DNA of 64,000 nucleotides. Origin: DATFJT01 sp965230755 (GTDB lineage: Bacteria > Bacteroidota > Bacteroidia > Chitinophagales > Saprospiraceae). The translations under genes were made by a program, and so were the position numbers. The DNA lies in assembly GCA_965230755.1 (NCBI GenBank), contig CBDDLT010000015.1:1-64000 (forward strand), in the 5' to 3' direction. The notes beneath the pieces are model-generated. The model was not told where the DNA came from and did not search any database. It was given only the letters and a program-made list of their open reading frames with translations. Positions 8,776 to 18,062 of the stretch are shown here, in pieces (the stretch's first letter is position 1; every line of letters begins with the position of its first letter).

Positions 8776-10071
8776 CTAGATTTCTTTAGTCTTTTTGGAC
8801 CATGCTATTGCACATGGAATTATGAAAAACAGAAATGCGACGGTTCTATATCTCACCAGAGAACCGATATTAGGTGTGACTAAACTTATACCAACAAGTA
8901 ACAATAAACCACAGAAAACACAAAATAGCTGAAAGCCATCCCAATTGAACTCACTTTGTCTAATTCTAAAATGCATTATTCCGTATCGCAACCCAGCTAG
9001 CAAAGATATGAATATAATTATCCCTTCTGCTGAAGCTAGGTATTCCAGATAATTCCTACAATTCCAAAAGTAAGGTTGAATAATCCCTGATACAAATGCT
9101 TTTGGTGCTCTTATTATCACCGAAATAAGACTGAAATCATCACTTCCCGTATTGTTGATGAGATCTTCACCTTGCTGACTTCTTTCCATATTATAAACAT
9201 AGAAGTCCTCGGCATAGCTCAACCAATCCACCGGAACAAAGCGGTGCTGAATAAGAAGAAATGAACAAACAAATGCGATGAGCATAATTGGGAACAGCTG
9301 TTTGAGAGGAATAAGGTTTTTGTTCCTTAACCATTGAAGGAATACGTACAAAACAAAGCCTAAAAAAACCACGTAAAAGATGTATTGCTTAATGTGAACG
9401 AGAATGTACAAGGAAAGTAAAAACAAGACGAATATAGGAATTTGCTTGGCTTTTTCGTTCCGTTCTTTTTTAAGCACTACATATAGAAAAAAACCAAGAG
9501 CACCGAAAAGCAAGGATTCCTTCATTAATCCTGAAGTCCAAAAAATAAAACTTGGAACCATGAAAAGTGCAATAAATATGAATTTTTGAGCGCCCGGATA
9601 TTTTTCTTTTAGAGCAAGAAAAAGAAACCACAAACCCAAGAAGGAAAAACAAGCAAACAATAAAGAAGTGCCTAAGAAATTATTCAATCCAAGAAATGAC
9701 AAAAAACTACCAATTCGTATCACTGCCCAAACTCCGGACACATCCCAATACTTGTTAAACCCTTGGCCAATGTAATCTTCCGGATTGTATACTTGAGATT
9801 TTAGAACTAGCTCTAAATAACTCAAAGGCGACTCAAAAAAAACCGCATTCAAACTCTGAATATTCCTAAAATACATAAAAGTATCCCCTCCTTGAAAGTG
9901 ATATCGATATACCAGCACAAAGAGTATACTCCCAACAAGTTTAGTGGATAATCCTACAATGAACTGTTTCTTTAAGACAGGGTCCCAATTCTTGCGAGAA
10001 CGAAGAAAAAAGTAGACCACAAGAAAAATGGGAATTAAATAAAGCAAACCAATTATCCAGTTAAATTCCAT
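8776..10071 (-). CDS. EpsG/Wzy-like polytopic membrane protein, paralog 2
   Basis: This 431-residue protein has about ten hydrophobic segments and the motif GGDTFMYF near residue 65. Regions FMVPSFIFWTSGLMKES and LYILVHIKQY align with the downstream paralog. It is the first gene of the two-gene minus-strand unit and is transcribed divergently from the glycosyltransferase at 10131. A role in polymerising or exporting the glycan is inferred from topology and context. O-antigen ligase or a flippase cannot be excluded. Confidence 0.7.
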   Translation of the reverse strand: MEFNWIIGLLYLIPIFLVVYFFLRSRKNWDPVLKKQFIVGLSTKLVGSILFVLVYRYHFQGGDTFMYFRNIQSLNAVFFESPLSYLELVLKSQVYNPEDYIGQGFNKYWDVSGVWAVIRIGSFLSFLGLNNFLGTSLLFACFSFLGLWFLFLALKEKYPGAQKFIFIALFMVPSFIFWTSGLMKESLLFGALGFFLYVVLKKERNEKAKQIPIFVLFLLSLYILVHIKQYIFYVVFLGFVLYVFLQWLRNKNLIPLKQLFPIMLIAFVCSFLLIQHRFVPVDWLSYAEDFYVYNMERSQQGEDLINNTGSDDFSLISVIIRAPKAFVSGIIQPYFWNCRNYLEYLASAEGIIIFISLLAGLRYGIMHFRIRQSEFNWDGFQLFCVFCGLLLLVGISLVTPNIGSLVRYRTVAFLFFIIPCAIAWSKKTKEI

Positions 10072-10130
10072 TTCTTGCAGCTCAATTCCTAAATTTAGAT
10101 TTTTTAAATCAGTACTCTAGATAGTGATTT

Positions 10131-11246
10131 ATGGCGAAATTAAAAACTATTGCCATTGTTGTTAATTCAAGTTGGAATATAGTTAATTTTAGATTAGGCT
10201 TAGTTCGTAATCTGGTTGGCAATGCCTATAAGGTAATTGCTATTGCTCCAAAAGATTACGATACTAGCATGATAGAGAGTTCTGGAGCTACTTTTGTACC
10301 ACTACAACGCTTAAGCAGGAAAGGAATAAATCCGATTGAGGATTTAGGATTAGTGTTTGAGTTTAAGAGGATTTTTAAAGACCACAAAGTTGATTTGGTA
10401 ATGAATTTTACCATAAAACCGGTTATCTACGGTTCTCTTGCTTCCGGAAGAATACCGGTAATCAATACAATGACAGGTTTGGGATATTCTTTTATTAGAA
10501 AAGGAATCATTAATCGAATCGCCAAAACGCTTTACAGAATTGCTTTGCGCAATGCCAATTTTGTTGTTTTCCAAAATGAAGATGATCAAGCTGAATTTCT
10601 AAATCTAAAGTTGATCACAGCGACAAAAGCCAAAATTATTCCTGGTTCAGGCATCAATTCAGATTACTTTGCCTATCAAAATGTTCCTCCAAGACAAGAT
10701 AAACTAAAGGTACTTTTTGTTGGTCGAATGTTGATCGATAAAGGAATCACAGAGTTGCTCAAGGCCTTTGTCCAACTGAATAAAGATGATTATGAGCTTC
10801 ATTTAGTCGGTGCAATTGACCACCAGAACCCAGCCGCTATCACCAAGGAAAAATTCCAAAAACACACAGCACTGGAAAACATCTTTTATCATGGAAAGGT
10901 GGAAGATACAAGACCATTTTATCAAGAAGCCCACGTTGTAATTCTTCCTTCCTACCGAGAAGGCTTGCCAAGAGCGATTCTTGAAGCCATGTCAACGGGA
11001 CGGCCAATTCTAGTTACTGATGTTCCAGGTTGTCGACAAACAGTGGAAAATGACAAAAATGGACATCTATTAACAGTGAAGAGTTCTGATTCCATTGTCG
11101 AAAAGCTTCAGACTATCCATGAACTATCACATTATGAAATAAGTTCAATGGGCTTATACGGAAGGAAAATGGTCGAAGAGAAATTCGAAGAGAAAAGAAT
11201 AGTTGAGCACTATTCTAAACTCATCGAAGAAATAGAATTATCTTAA
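10131..11246 (+). CDS. GT4-family glycosyltransferase (PglA/WbnH-like)
   Basis: The 371-residue enzyme has the N-terminal NSSWNIVNFRLGLV, then NFTIKPVIYGS and NTMTGLGYSF. This signature is shared by GT4 enzymes that act on undecaprenyl-linked glycans such as PglA-like transferases. The donor domain shows VLFVGRMLIDKGI and the EX7E motif YREGLPRAILEAMSTGRP. It is likely an early-acting transferase of the repeat unit. It is divergent from the EpsG-like pair and ends 33 bases before the convergent SusD gene, so it closes the glycan locus. Confidence 0.88.
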   Translation: MAKLKTIAIVVNSSWNIVNFRLGLVRNLVGNAYKVIAIAPKDYDTSMIESSGATFVPLQRLSRKGINPIEDLGLVFEFKRIFKDHKVDLVMNFTIKPVIYGSLASGRIPVINTMTGLGYSFIRKGIINRIAKTLYRIALRNANFVVFQNEDDQAEFLNLKLITATKAKIIPGSGINSDYFAYQNVPPRQDKLKVLFVGRMLIDKGITELLKAFVQLNKDDYELHLVGAIDHQNPAAITKEKFQKHTALENIFYHGKVEDTRPFYQEAHVVILPSYREGLPRAILEAMSTGRPILVTDVPGCRQTVENDKNGHLLTVKSSDSIVEKLQTIHELSHYEISSMGLYGRKMVEEKFEEKRIVEHYSKLIEEIELS

Positions 11247-11279
11247 AATTCTCAACGCCAGACCGGCTATACCTTTGTT

Positions 11280-12854
11280 CTAATACCCATCATTTTGATC
11301 CAAATTGGGATTAGCCGTTAAGTCAGAGGCTGGAATGGGGAAGATATTTCTGAAAGCTTCTGTCAACATACCTTCTTTGACTCCACCTTTCCATGGCCAT
11401 ATTCCTTGATCTGTGTATTCTCCAAACCGAATTAAATCCACTCTTCTTGTAGCTTCCCAATACAATTCTCTTGATCTTTCATCTAGGATAAATGGAAGGT
11501 CAAGATCTGCATCAGAAATATTACCATCTGAATTTCCGTATGCTCTTTCCCTTAAGTCGTTGATATAAGAAACCGCCTCTGCCCTTGAACCTCCTGAACC
11601 ACCTCTAAGCACAGCCTCAGCATACATCAAATAGGCATCCGCTAATCGAAACATCGGATAATCGATATCTGCATGGGTGACATCACTACCAGAAACGCCA
11701 TCTCTAGTTAAGTTCTTATACTTAGGAACGGCATATCCATCTTCAAACGTCGCAATATCATTAATTTCCAAAAATTGTCCATTAGTAAAGAAAATGGCTC
11801 TTTGATCTGTATCTCCACTAACGTCTGGAAACCTTCCTACCAAGGCCGAAGTAGTTCTTAATCCAGCCCAACCACTACCCGTTACTCCGTAATCTTCGGC
11901 TATCATATTACCCCCGATAGCAGCTTGTACAAGAAAAGTAGTGTTGCCCCAATTTTGGGCCTGCTTTCCATCAGCTATAAGAGCAAAAATGATCTCATTG
12001 GATAAATGATTATCTGCCAAGAATAAGTGTTGATAATTTTCATCCAGTTCATACCCCGCAGAAATAACCTTATTACAGGCAGTTAAACATTCATCATATC
12101 TTGACTCACCTAAATAAACTTCCGCATTAAGGTACAATTTGGCTTGCAGCATCCAAACGGCTGTTCGATCCGCTCTCCCGTAGTCGTTGGCCCTAGGGTC
12201 AGTGAGTAGAGGTTCAATCTCGTTCAATTCACCTTCTAGAAAAGTGAAAAGTTCAAGAGGAGAAGATTGTACGGGTAATTCTGTACTAATTTCTGTAAGC
12301 ACCGGAACATTTCTGAACAAATCCAAAGCATGCCAGTAAGCCATTGCTCTTAGAAACCGAGCTTCAGCTCTCATCAAACGTACCGCATCTTTATCTTGAA
12401 TTCCGTTCACATCTAAACGCTCTTCGGAGGCTTGTTTGATAAAGTCATTGCAGATGGAAACTATAAAGGCTATTCGATAGTAAAGTACTCTTACGAACTG
12501 ATTTTCTGAGGTCCAGCTATGCTCATGCAAATCTCGGATGCCTGCATCTGACCACCCCACCACTGCTTCATCCGTGGTGCATTCTTGCGCTTTCCAGTAG
12601 GACCGAATATAAGACGTAAATCCCTCATCGCTCACAATAGAAATGTCCGCATCTCCTGCAGGGCCATCCTGCCCGGTATGAGAATAAGCTGCATATGACT
12701 TAGCTAAATATGATCGATAAGCGCTAACATCTTGAAATATTTGGAATTCAGTAGCTCCATCTACAGGCAGAACCTCCAAATCCGTACAACTAATACATAA
12801 TAGTATAATACTCGACAATAAAAATAATAGTAATCTTTTCATCGTTAATATCAT
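11280..12854 (-). CDS. susD: SusD/RagB-family starch-binding outer-membrane lipoprotein
   Basis: The 524-residue protein starts with a lipoprotein signal ending in LCISC, so it is anchored to the outer membrane and should face outward. The fold family is recognised from the N-terminal SusD-like block (AYRSYLAKSYAAYS), RAEARFLRAMAYWHALDLF, DRTAVWMLQAKLYL in the TPR-like helices, and a C-terminal RSRELYWEATRRVDLIRFG. It forms the lid on SusC and binds maltodextrin. The start overlaps the susC stop by 4 bases (ATGA). A second ATG at 12842 gives a more typical signal-peptide length, so the start could be either. It is the last gene of the locus. Confidence 0.92.
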   Translation of the reverse strand: MILTMKRLLLFLLSSIILLCISCTDLEVLPVDGATEFQIFQDVSAYRSYLAKSYAAYSHTGQDGPAGDADISIVSDEGFTSYIRSYWKAQECTTDEAVVGWSDAGIRDLHEHSWTSENQFVRVLYYRIAFIVSICNDFIKQASEERLDVNGIQDKDAVRLMRAEARFLRAMAYWHALDLFRNVPVLTEISTELPVQSSPLELFTFLEGELNEIEPLLTDPRANDYGRADRTAVWMLQAKLYLNAEVYLGESRYDECLTACNKVISAGYELDENYQHLFLADNHLSNEIIFALIADGKQAQNWGNTTFLVQAAIGGNMIAEDYGVTGSGWAGLRTTSALVGRFPDVSGDTDQRAIFFTNGQFLEINDIATFEDGYAVPKYKNLTRDGVSGSDVTHADIDYPMFRLADAYLMYAEAVLRGGSGGSRAEAVSYINDLRERAYGNSDGNISDADLDLPFILDERSRELYWEATRRVDLIRFGEYTDQGIWPWKGGVKEGMLTEAFRNIFPIPASDLTANPNLDQNDGY

Positions 12855-15800
12855 TTAAATGAAGCTCGAAGACCAAATAAAACCGTGCGTGCCGTAGGGT
12901 ATAAATTATTATCTATTCCAACCGTATCTCCATTTTGTCCTCCAAAAAGCGGCGTCTCAGGATCCAATCCGGAATAACCAGTTATTGTTAGTAAATTTTG
13001 TCCTGTGACGTACAATTGAAGGTTTTCTAAGAATTTAATATTCTTAAAATTATACCCTAGAGTTGCATTGTCCAATCTTACGAAATTAGCGTTCTCAATA
13101 TAAACATCAGACTTCAGTTGTCTTTCCGTGAAGTTATTTTCAAATGCACTGGGATCAAGATTATTGTTCACCCGAGACTGGTCCGATATAAAGTCAAAGT
13201 ATCCAGTACTTGAGGCAACATTATTGTATACATGTGCCCCTAAATTAGACCGAACAGTAAATGAAAAATCAAAATCACCAATAGACATTAAGGAAGTTAC
13301 TCCCATCATCACATCAGGATCTGCTGACTCTCCATAATATAAATCTTGGTCATTGATCAAACCATCGCCATTCAAATCTTCGTAAATATCCAATAAATTA
13401 GCTATACCATCTCCATTATGATCTTCAGTGTCTGGCAATGGATTGCCAGCTGCATCCCTTTTATGCCTGTAAGTGCGAAAAGTATTAATGCTATTCCCTA
13501 CTCTTAATCCTTGAATAGTCTGACCAACATCTCCTGTAATACCGCCCCGTTCATAACCACCAAAATCCTCATTTTCGTTGTTATCCAGTTTTGTTATTTC
13601 ATTTTGATTATGAGCGATATTAAAATTCAAAGACCAATCGAACTTTTCTTTATCTACAACTACTCCATTTAGCGATAACTCAATCCCTCTATTCTCCATC
13701 TCACCTATATTGGTGATAATACGATCAGAAAGATTCGTAAAAGCCGGCGCAGCTATAGTAAATAAGAGATCATCTGTGTACTTATTATAAACGTCTACAG
13801 AACCACTCAGTCTATTATTCCAAAAACCAAAATCAACACCAAGGTTAAACGAAGATGTTCTTTCCCATTTAATTGTGGGATCTACACCGGTAGCTCTTAA
13901 AGTAGTTACATAATCATCCCCAAACTGATAGGCTGCATCACTGGTGCCAGGGAAATAAAAGGTGGAGAATAGAAAATTTCCAATGTCCTCATTTCCTGTT
14001 ATTCCATAGCTTAACCTCACTTTCAAATTCGTAAAAATATCTCTCAATCCTGATGCGAAGTCTTCTTCTAGTACTCTCCATCCCAAAGCTGCTGAGCCAA
14101 AATATCCCCATCGATTTGAAGGGGAAAATCTAGAAGATCCATCTGCTCTTACTGAGGCAGTTAGCAGATACCTATTTTTGAATGCCATATTAGTTCTTCC
14201 GTAAAAAGATGCTAATCGATTGGACTCAATAAATGAATCTTGCTTTATGTCTTCAGTGTAAATAAAGCCTTGATCATTGTCGGCAACCATTAAGCCATTA
14301 CCAAACTCCCATCGATTTTCTTTTGAGAATTCCTGCCAAGAATGACCGGCAATAACATCTACTCGATAGTCGTCATTTTTAATAGGAATATTATACCGCA
14401 AATAGTTTTCAATTAGATCGCTACTCAATTCCTCATCTTCAAGATGTAAAAAACCATTTCTATCGTTTGCCTCTTGTTCTTTGAGTTCGGAATATTTTAA
14501 AATGCTTTTCTCTCCATCAGTCCGGTCAATGGCTCCATTAAAATTATAGGATAACCCCTTTATCCAAGGGATATTAAGTTTAAACTTTAAATTATTCAGT
14601 GTCCGGAAGGCTTTACCTCGTTCGTCCCACAAAAAAAGTGTTGCTACTGGATTATTTACTGCTAAATCATTATTCCATTGAAAATAACCTCCAAAGGGAC
14701 TTTCTTCATCCCTTACAGGTTGAGTAGGATCAAAGTTTCTCGCTGCATTCATGACATCTGGAGCAAATCGATCATTCATCCAAGTATTTCTGGTTCTAAA
14801 ATCGAGTTCTATCAGGTCATCGAACAATTTAGTAGAAATATTGGCAGCAGCAGTTTGATTAGTGTTGGAAGAGGTTTTTAATACACCATTTAAATCCCTG
14901 GTAGCGAGAGAAACATAATACTTTAAGCTATTTTTATTTAGACCTCCGGAAACCGATAATTGGTGTTCATTACTGACCGCATTTTGGGTGATCTCCTCAA
15001 TCCAGTCCGTGTTGGCATCTCCTAAAAACCTCTCATTTATTGGTGATTTTGAATTCACTGCGTTACGATAATTAGCCGCATTAAACACCTCAGGATTTTC
15101 TGCTAACTGGGATACAGAATAAAAATTACTATAAGATAATTTTGGTTTTCCCTCACTCCCTGATTTAGTAGTAACTATTATAACCCCATTTGCGCCACGG
15201 GATCCATAGATTGCTGCTGCCGATGCATCCTTCAACACGGTAATATCTAAAATATCATTTGGATTGATAAAATTAAGCGGGTTTCGGTTCGAAAGATTTT
15301 CTTGATCATCCAAGGGCACACCATCGATCACAAAAAGTGGAGCACTTTGGGCATCTATCGAAGTCGCACCTCTCAACCTAATTCTTGATTGTCCTCCGGG
15401 CTCAGCATTATTTGATATTTGAAGACCTGCCACTTTACCGTTCAGGAGATCTGCCGGAGCTGTGACTACTCCTTTATTAAATTTTTTAGCATCTATCTTT
15501 GCCACGACACCAGTTAAATCCTCCTTTTTGACAGCTCCGTATCCAACAACAACTACTTCCTTAAGTAATTCGGATTCTTCACTTAGTTCAATATTTAAAA
15601 ATGCTCGATCAGATAAAACTATGAGTTGATTAGAGTATCCAACGTAGCTAAATTTGAGCGTATCACCGATATTTGCATTAATATCAAAATTACCCTCGAA
15701 ATCACTGTTTGTTCCAATGGGAGGATTCGAATTGAGCAACAATATACTTACACCCGGAAGTCCAATATCACTAGAAGGTTCAGTAACCCTTCCCGAGAAG

Positions 15801-15928
15801 TTTTGCGCATATGAAAAACTTAGTATCCCCAAACAAAGAAGGATAAAACTCAGAAAACGTTTTTTTAAAATTGGTATATATATTTTGGAGTTATGGGTTA
15901 TATGCAAATTGTTCGTTTTTAAATTCAT
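12851..15928 (-). CDS. susC: SusC-family TonB-dependent outer-membrane transporter
   Basis: The 1025-residue protein has a signal peptide ending near SYAQ, then a carboxypeptidase-regulatory-like domain (about residues 45-120), a plug containing EVVVVGYG, LRGATSIDAQSAPLFVIDG and DASAAAIYGSRGANGVI, and a large beta-barrel ending in a terminal aromatic-rich strand. It imports oligosaccharides in TonB-dependent fashion with SusD. A calcium-like DHNGDGIANLLDIYEDLNGDG stretch lies in a surface loop, as is common in this family. It starts 64 bases after the SusE-like gene. A hairpin followed by a T-run lies in that gap. Confidence 0.94.
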   Translation of the reverse strand: MNLKTNNLHITHNSKIYIPILKKRFLSFILLCLGILSFSYAQNFSGRVTEPSSDIGLPGVSILLLNSNPPIGTNSDFEGNFDINANIGDTLKFSYVGYSNQLIVLSDRAFLNIELSEESELLKEVVVVGYGAVKKEDLTGVVAKIDAKKFNKGVVTAPADLLNGKVAGLQISNNAEPGGQSRIRLRGATSIDAQSAPLFVIDGVPLDDQENLSNRNPLNFINPNDILDITVLKDASAAAIYGSRGANGVIIVTTKSGSEGKPKLSYSNFYSVSQLAENPEVFNAANYRNAVNSKSPINERFLGDANTDWIEEITQNAVSNEHQLSVSGGLNKNSLKYYVSLATRDLNGVLKTSSNTNQTAAANISTKLFDDLIELDFRTRNTWMNDRFAPDVMNAARNFDPTQPVRDEESPFGGYFQWNNDLAVNNPVATLFLWDERGKAFRTLNNLKFKLNIPWIKGLSYNFNGAIDRTDGEKSILKYSELKEQEANDRNGFLHLEDEELSSDLIENYLRYNIPIKNDDYRVDVIAGHSWQEFSKENRWEFGNGLMVADNDQGFIYTEDIKQDSFIESNRLASFYGRTNMAFKNRYLLTASVRADGSSRFSPSNRWGYFGSAALGWRVLEEDFASGLRDIFTNLKVRLSYGITGNEDIGNFLFSTFYFPGTSDAAYQFGDDYVTTLRATGVDPTIKWERTSSFNLGVDFGFWNNRLSGSVDVYNKYTDDLLFTIAAPAFTNLSDRIITNIGEMENRGIELSLNGVVVDKEKFDWSLNFNIAHNQNEITKLDNNENEDFGGYERGGITGDVGQTIQGLRVGNSINTFRTYRHKRDAAGNPLPDTEDHNGDGIANLLDIYEDLNGDGLINDQDLYYGESADPDVMMGVTSLMSIGDFDFSFTVRSNLGAHVYNNVASSTGYFDFISDQSRVNNNLDPSAFENNFTERQLKSDVYIENANFVRLDNATLGYNFKNIKFLENLQLYVTGQNLLTITGYSGLDPETPLFGGQNGDTVGIDNNLYPTARTVLFGLRASFK

Positions 15929-15947
15929 ATTCTAAATGGGAAATTAG

Positions 15948-15984
15948 AAAAATGGCAATTCGCCTCACTAAAGACAAATTGCCA
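15948..15984 (-). terminator. hairpin with T-run between susE-like and susC
   Basis: Read on the minus strand, TGGCAATT (15984-15977) pairs perfectly with AATTGCCA (15960-15953) across a 16-base loop, followed by five T (15952-15948). It begins 8 bases after the SusE-like stop and ends about 20 bases before the SusC ATG, leaving little space for a separate promoter. It may be a partial terminator that sets the SusE:SusC ratio (inference). Confidence 0.5.
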
Positions 15985-15991
15985 ACGAAAA

Positions 15992-17464
15992 TTATCTCTT
16001 AGTTACAGTAACACTGTATTTCGTTCCATCGAAAGTCAATACAACGTCATACTCGCCATCTTCGGCAACAGCCAGATTATTACCGTCGAAAGTCAAATCA
16101 GCTGGATCGCCTCCAATATTAAAGGCCCAATCATCATTCGCTCTGAATTTATACGTACCTGCTGCTGTGAACATACCGGATAAACTATACGTTGTTATTC
16201 CAGGAGTAGCAAAACCGTCTACATCATCAGCTGTCAAGTCAAGATCAGGATCCCAACCGTTAGCAGGAGATCCATCTCCAATAATTCCCCAACCGATATC
16301 AGTCATAGTCACCTTCCATGTGGTTCCATCATCATCTGTTTTAATAACGATGTAATAACTTCCAGCACCAGGAGAAGGAATATTATCTCCTCTTGTCATT
16401 ACAGTTTCCATACCATCCGGAGCTAATGCACCGCCTAATTCATTGGTCCAATTTTCATCCGATCTCATTTTGAACTCTCCATCTTGAACTAATGTAAATA
16501 CACCGTGCCAAGTATGCGTACTCGTTCCTTCATCGAATTTATACATGAATTTCCGATCCGCATCCCAACCATTTGAAGTTGCTGATCCGATCAATCCCCA
16601 TTGCCAGTCTTCCGGAACAAAGCTCAATTCAGGAGCATCTCCAGTTCTATCTAAAGTCATTGTGAACCCATCGATAGGATCCCAAGCAATATTAACCGTG
16701 TAAGTACCATCCTCATCTACAACTATGTTGGCACCACCTGCTGTAAGATTATCAGGAGTACCACCAAAATTGGTAAATAAAATATAACCATTGGTCTCCG
16801 AACTTGCTTGCGAATCATCAATTCTTCTATCTATTTTCCACCTGCAATTGTATCTCAATTTAAAGTTATTTGAAGATCTAATTACAACATCTGCAAGACT
16901 CCATGAACCTCCATCTGCGTTAACCATACCAGGAATTTCTATCTCTGGACCATCATCTAATGCTCCTCCTCTTAAATTTACTTGTTCGATTTTGTGCAAT
17001 ACCATTTCTGCAGCGGAGACACTGTAAGTTACCTTGTAAAACCCTTCAGTATCCACCGTAAAAGAACCACCGTCAGCAGTAGTAATTACAGTATAATCAT
17101 TGAAATCACATTCAGACTGATCCACATCACTCAATACTTCTGAAGTTCCACCAATAGTATCAACAGCTTCTTTGTCCGTAATTTGAACAAGACTGTAAGA
17201 TCCAACAGTTAAGTACTTAAATCCACCATAAAAGCCTGCGAGATCTACAGGATCAAAACTTGTACCTTCCTCTACTTGCTCCGTAGATAGAAGTCCATTA
17301 AAATCGGGATTAGATCCAACTTTCGTCAGATAAAAACCATCATTCACATTAAATGTTCCATCACCTCCTGCATCTACCGAAGGCTCATCATCATCACATG
17401 AAGTAAAAATTAAGGCCGAAGCCAGAAATAACACGCCAATAAGCTTAAATAATAACTTGTTCAT
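15992..17464 (-). CDS. SusE/SusF-like starch-binding lipoprotein
   Basis: The 490-residue lipoprotein has a lipobox LIFTSC followed by DDDE, a pattern seen in surface-exported Bacteroidota lipoproteins. The C-terminal half holds repeated SusE/F-type modules. WGLIGSATSNGWDADR and WGIIGDGSPANGWDPD mark the starts of two, each with a later GEFKMRSDENW or GTYKFRANDDW block. These modules bind starch in known SusE/F. The N-terminal half contains two further beta domains, one with the block NFKLRYNCRW. It is upstream of susC rather than downstream of susD, which is the reverse of the usual order. Confidence 0.85.
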   Translation of the reverse strand: MNKLLFKLIGVLFLASALIFTSCDDDEPSVDAGGDGTFNVNDGFYLTKVGSNPDFNGLLSTEQVEEGTSFDPVDLAGFYGGFKYLTVGSYSLVQITDKEAVDTIGGTSEVLSDVDQSECDFNDYTVITTADGGSFTVDTEGFYKVTYSVSAAEMVLHKIEQVNLRGGALDDGPEIEIPGMVNADGGSWSLADVVIRSSNNFKLRYNCRWKIDRRIDDSQASSETNGYILFTNFGGTPDNLTAGGANIVVDEDGTYTVNIAWDPIDGFTMTLDRTGDAPELSFVPEDWQWGLIGSATSNGWDADRKFMYKFDEGTSTHTWHGVFTLVQDGEFKMRSDENWTNELGGALAPDGMETVMTRGDNIPSPGAGSYYIVIKTDDDGTTWKVTMTDIGWGIIGDGSPANGWDPDLDLTADDVDGFATPGITTYSLSGMFTAAGTYKFRANDDWAFNIGGDPADLTFDGNNLAVAEDGEYDVVLTFDGTKYSVTVTKR

Positions 17465-17613
17465 ATATAAAATTTAACTAATACAATTGTTTTCTATTGT
17501 TGGAATACTGCTACATCATATCGTGCAAGCTAAAAAACTGAGTGGCCTTGATACAGTAAGGTTTTCAAAGCGATTTTTGACTAACCCTACTTTAATCCTA
17601 TTTAAGTTTCAAG

Positions 17614-17953
17614 TTAATAAATTTTTAATATTTTAAAATCCTTTGGTGATATTTTTATTTCGCCCATAGACTTATTCTTCGACTTATCATTTATGATATC
17701 CAGAACCACCTTCTTTTTGTATAAAATTTCATCAAATCTATCAAATTTTATATCTATAACATCGTTACTCTTATTGATAATTAATAACACTATTTCGTCC
17801 TCCAATAATCTTGTTGAAGCATTTATTCCTTCTTCTGGAACGAAGTGAAGCGTAATATTTTGATTTATCTGAAAATCTAACAAATTGTGCAAGAATATGG
17901 ATTCATTTATAATGAATATCCTGAACACTGTTCTGTTTAGAAATGTATGAAAT
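17614..17953 (-). pseudogene. remnant of a GH13 amylase C-terminal domain
   Basis: The readable frame encodes LLEDEIVLLIINKSNDVIDI, then DRFDEIL, NDKSKNKSMGEIKISPKDF and a stop. This matches almost residue for residue the last 90 residues of the neopullulanase-like gene ending at 19579. Similarity starts around IFLHNLLDF (about 17890). Upstream of that the frame is unrelated and closes at a stop near 17953, and the only nearby start is GTG. There is no catalytic domain or signal peptide. It is the debris of a duplication, not a functional gene. Confidence 0.85.
17617..17903. repeat. direct repeat copy A (amylase C-terminus)
   Basis: This stretch matches 19588-19888 in the same orientation at an offset of about 1.97 kb. 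The shared block includes atattttaaaatcctttgg and cgacttatcatttatgata, with scattered substitutions and a small indel. The two copies flank the lipoprotein gene at 18063-19358. Confidence 0.85.
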
Positions 17954-17963
17954 ACCTATTCAT

Positions 17964-17996
17964 AAAAAATGAGGAAGTTCCAACCTAAACTTCCTC
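17964..17996 (-). terminator. rho-independent terminator of the M57-like lipoprotein gene
   Basis: On the minus strand GAGGAAGTT (17996-17988) pairs with AACTTCCTC (17979-17971), loop of 8, followed by ATTTTTTAT. It lies 67 bases beyond the stop of the gene at 18063-19358, so that gene is probably terminated before the susE-susC-susD unit. Confidence 0.75.
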
Positions 17997-18062
17997 ACAT
18001 TTGTAAATTAAAACTACAAGCTCTATTCCGAAGAACAACTTTGGCCCTATTATATAATTTTT

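Noticed and set aside
11247..11279. Imperfect GC-rich stem (gccggtctggc) as a terminator between the convergent glycosyltransferase and susD
   Set aside because: The stem is short and lacks a clear T-run, so it is not convincing.
17614..17928. Independent small gene of 104 residues
   Set aside because: GTG start, no signal, and near identity with the last 90 residues of the neighbouring amylase show it is a remnant.
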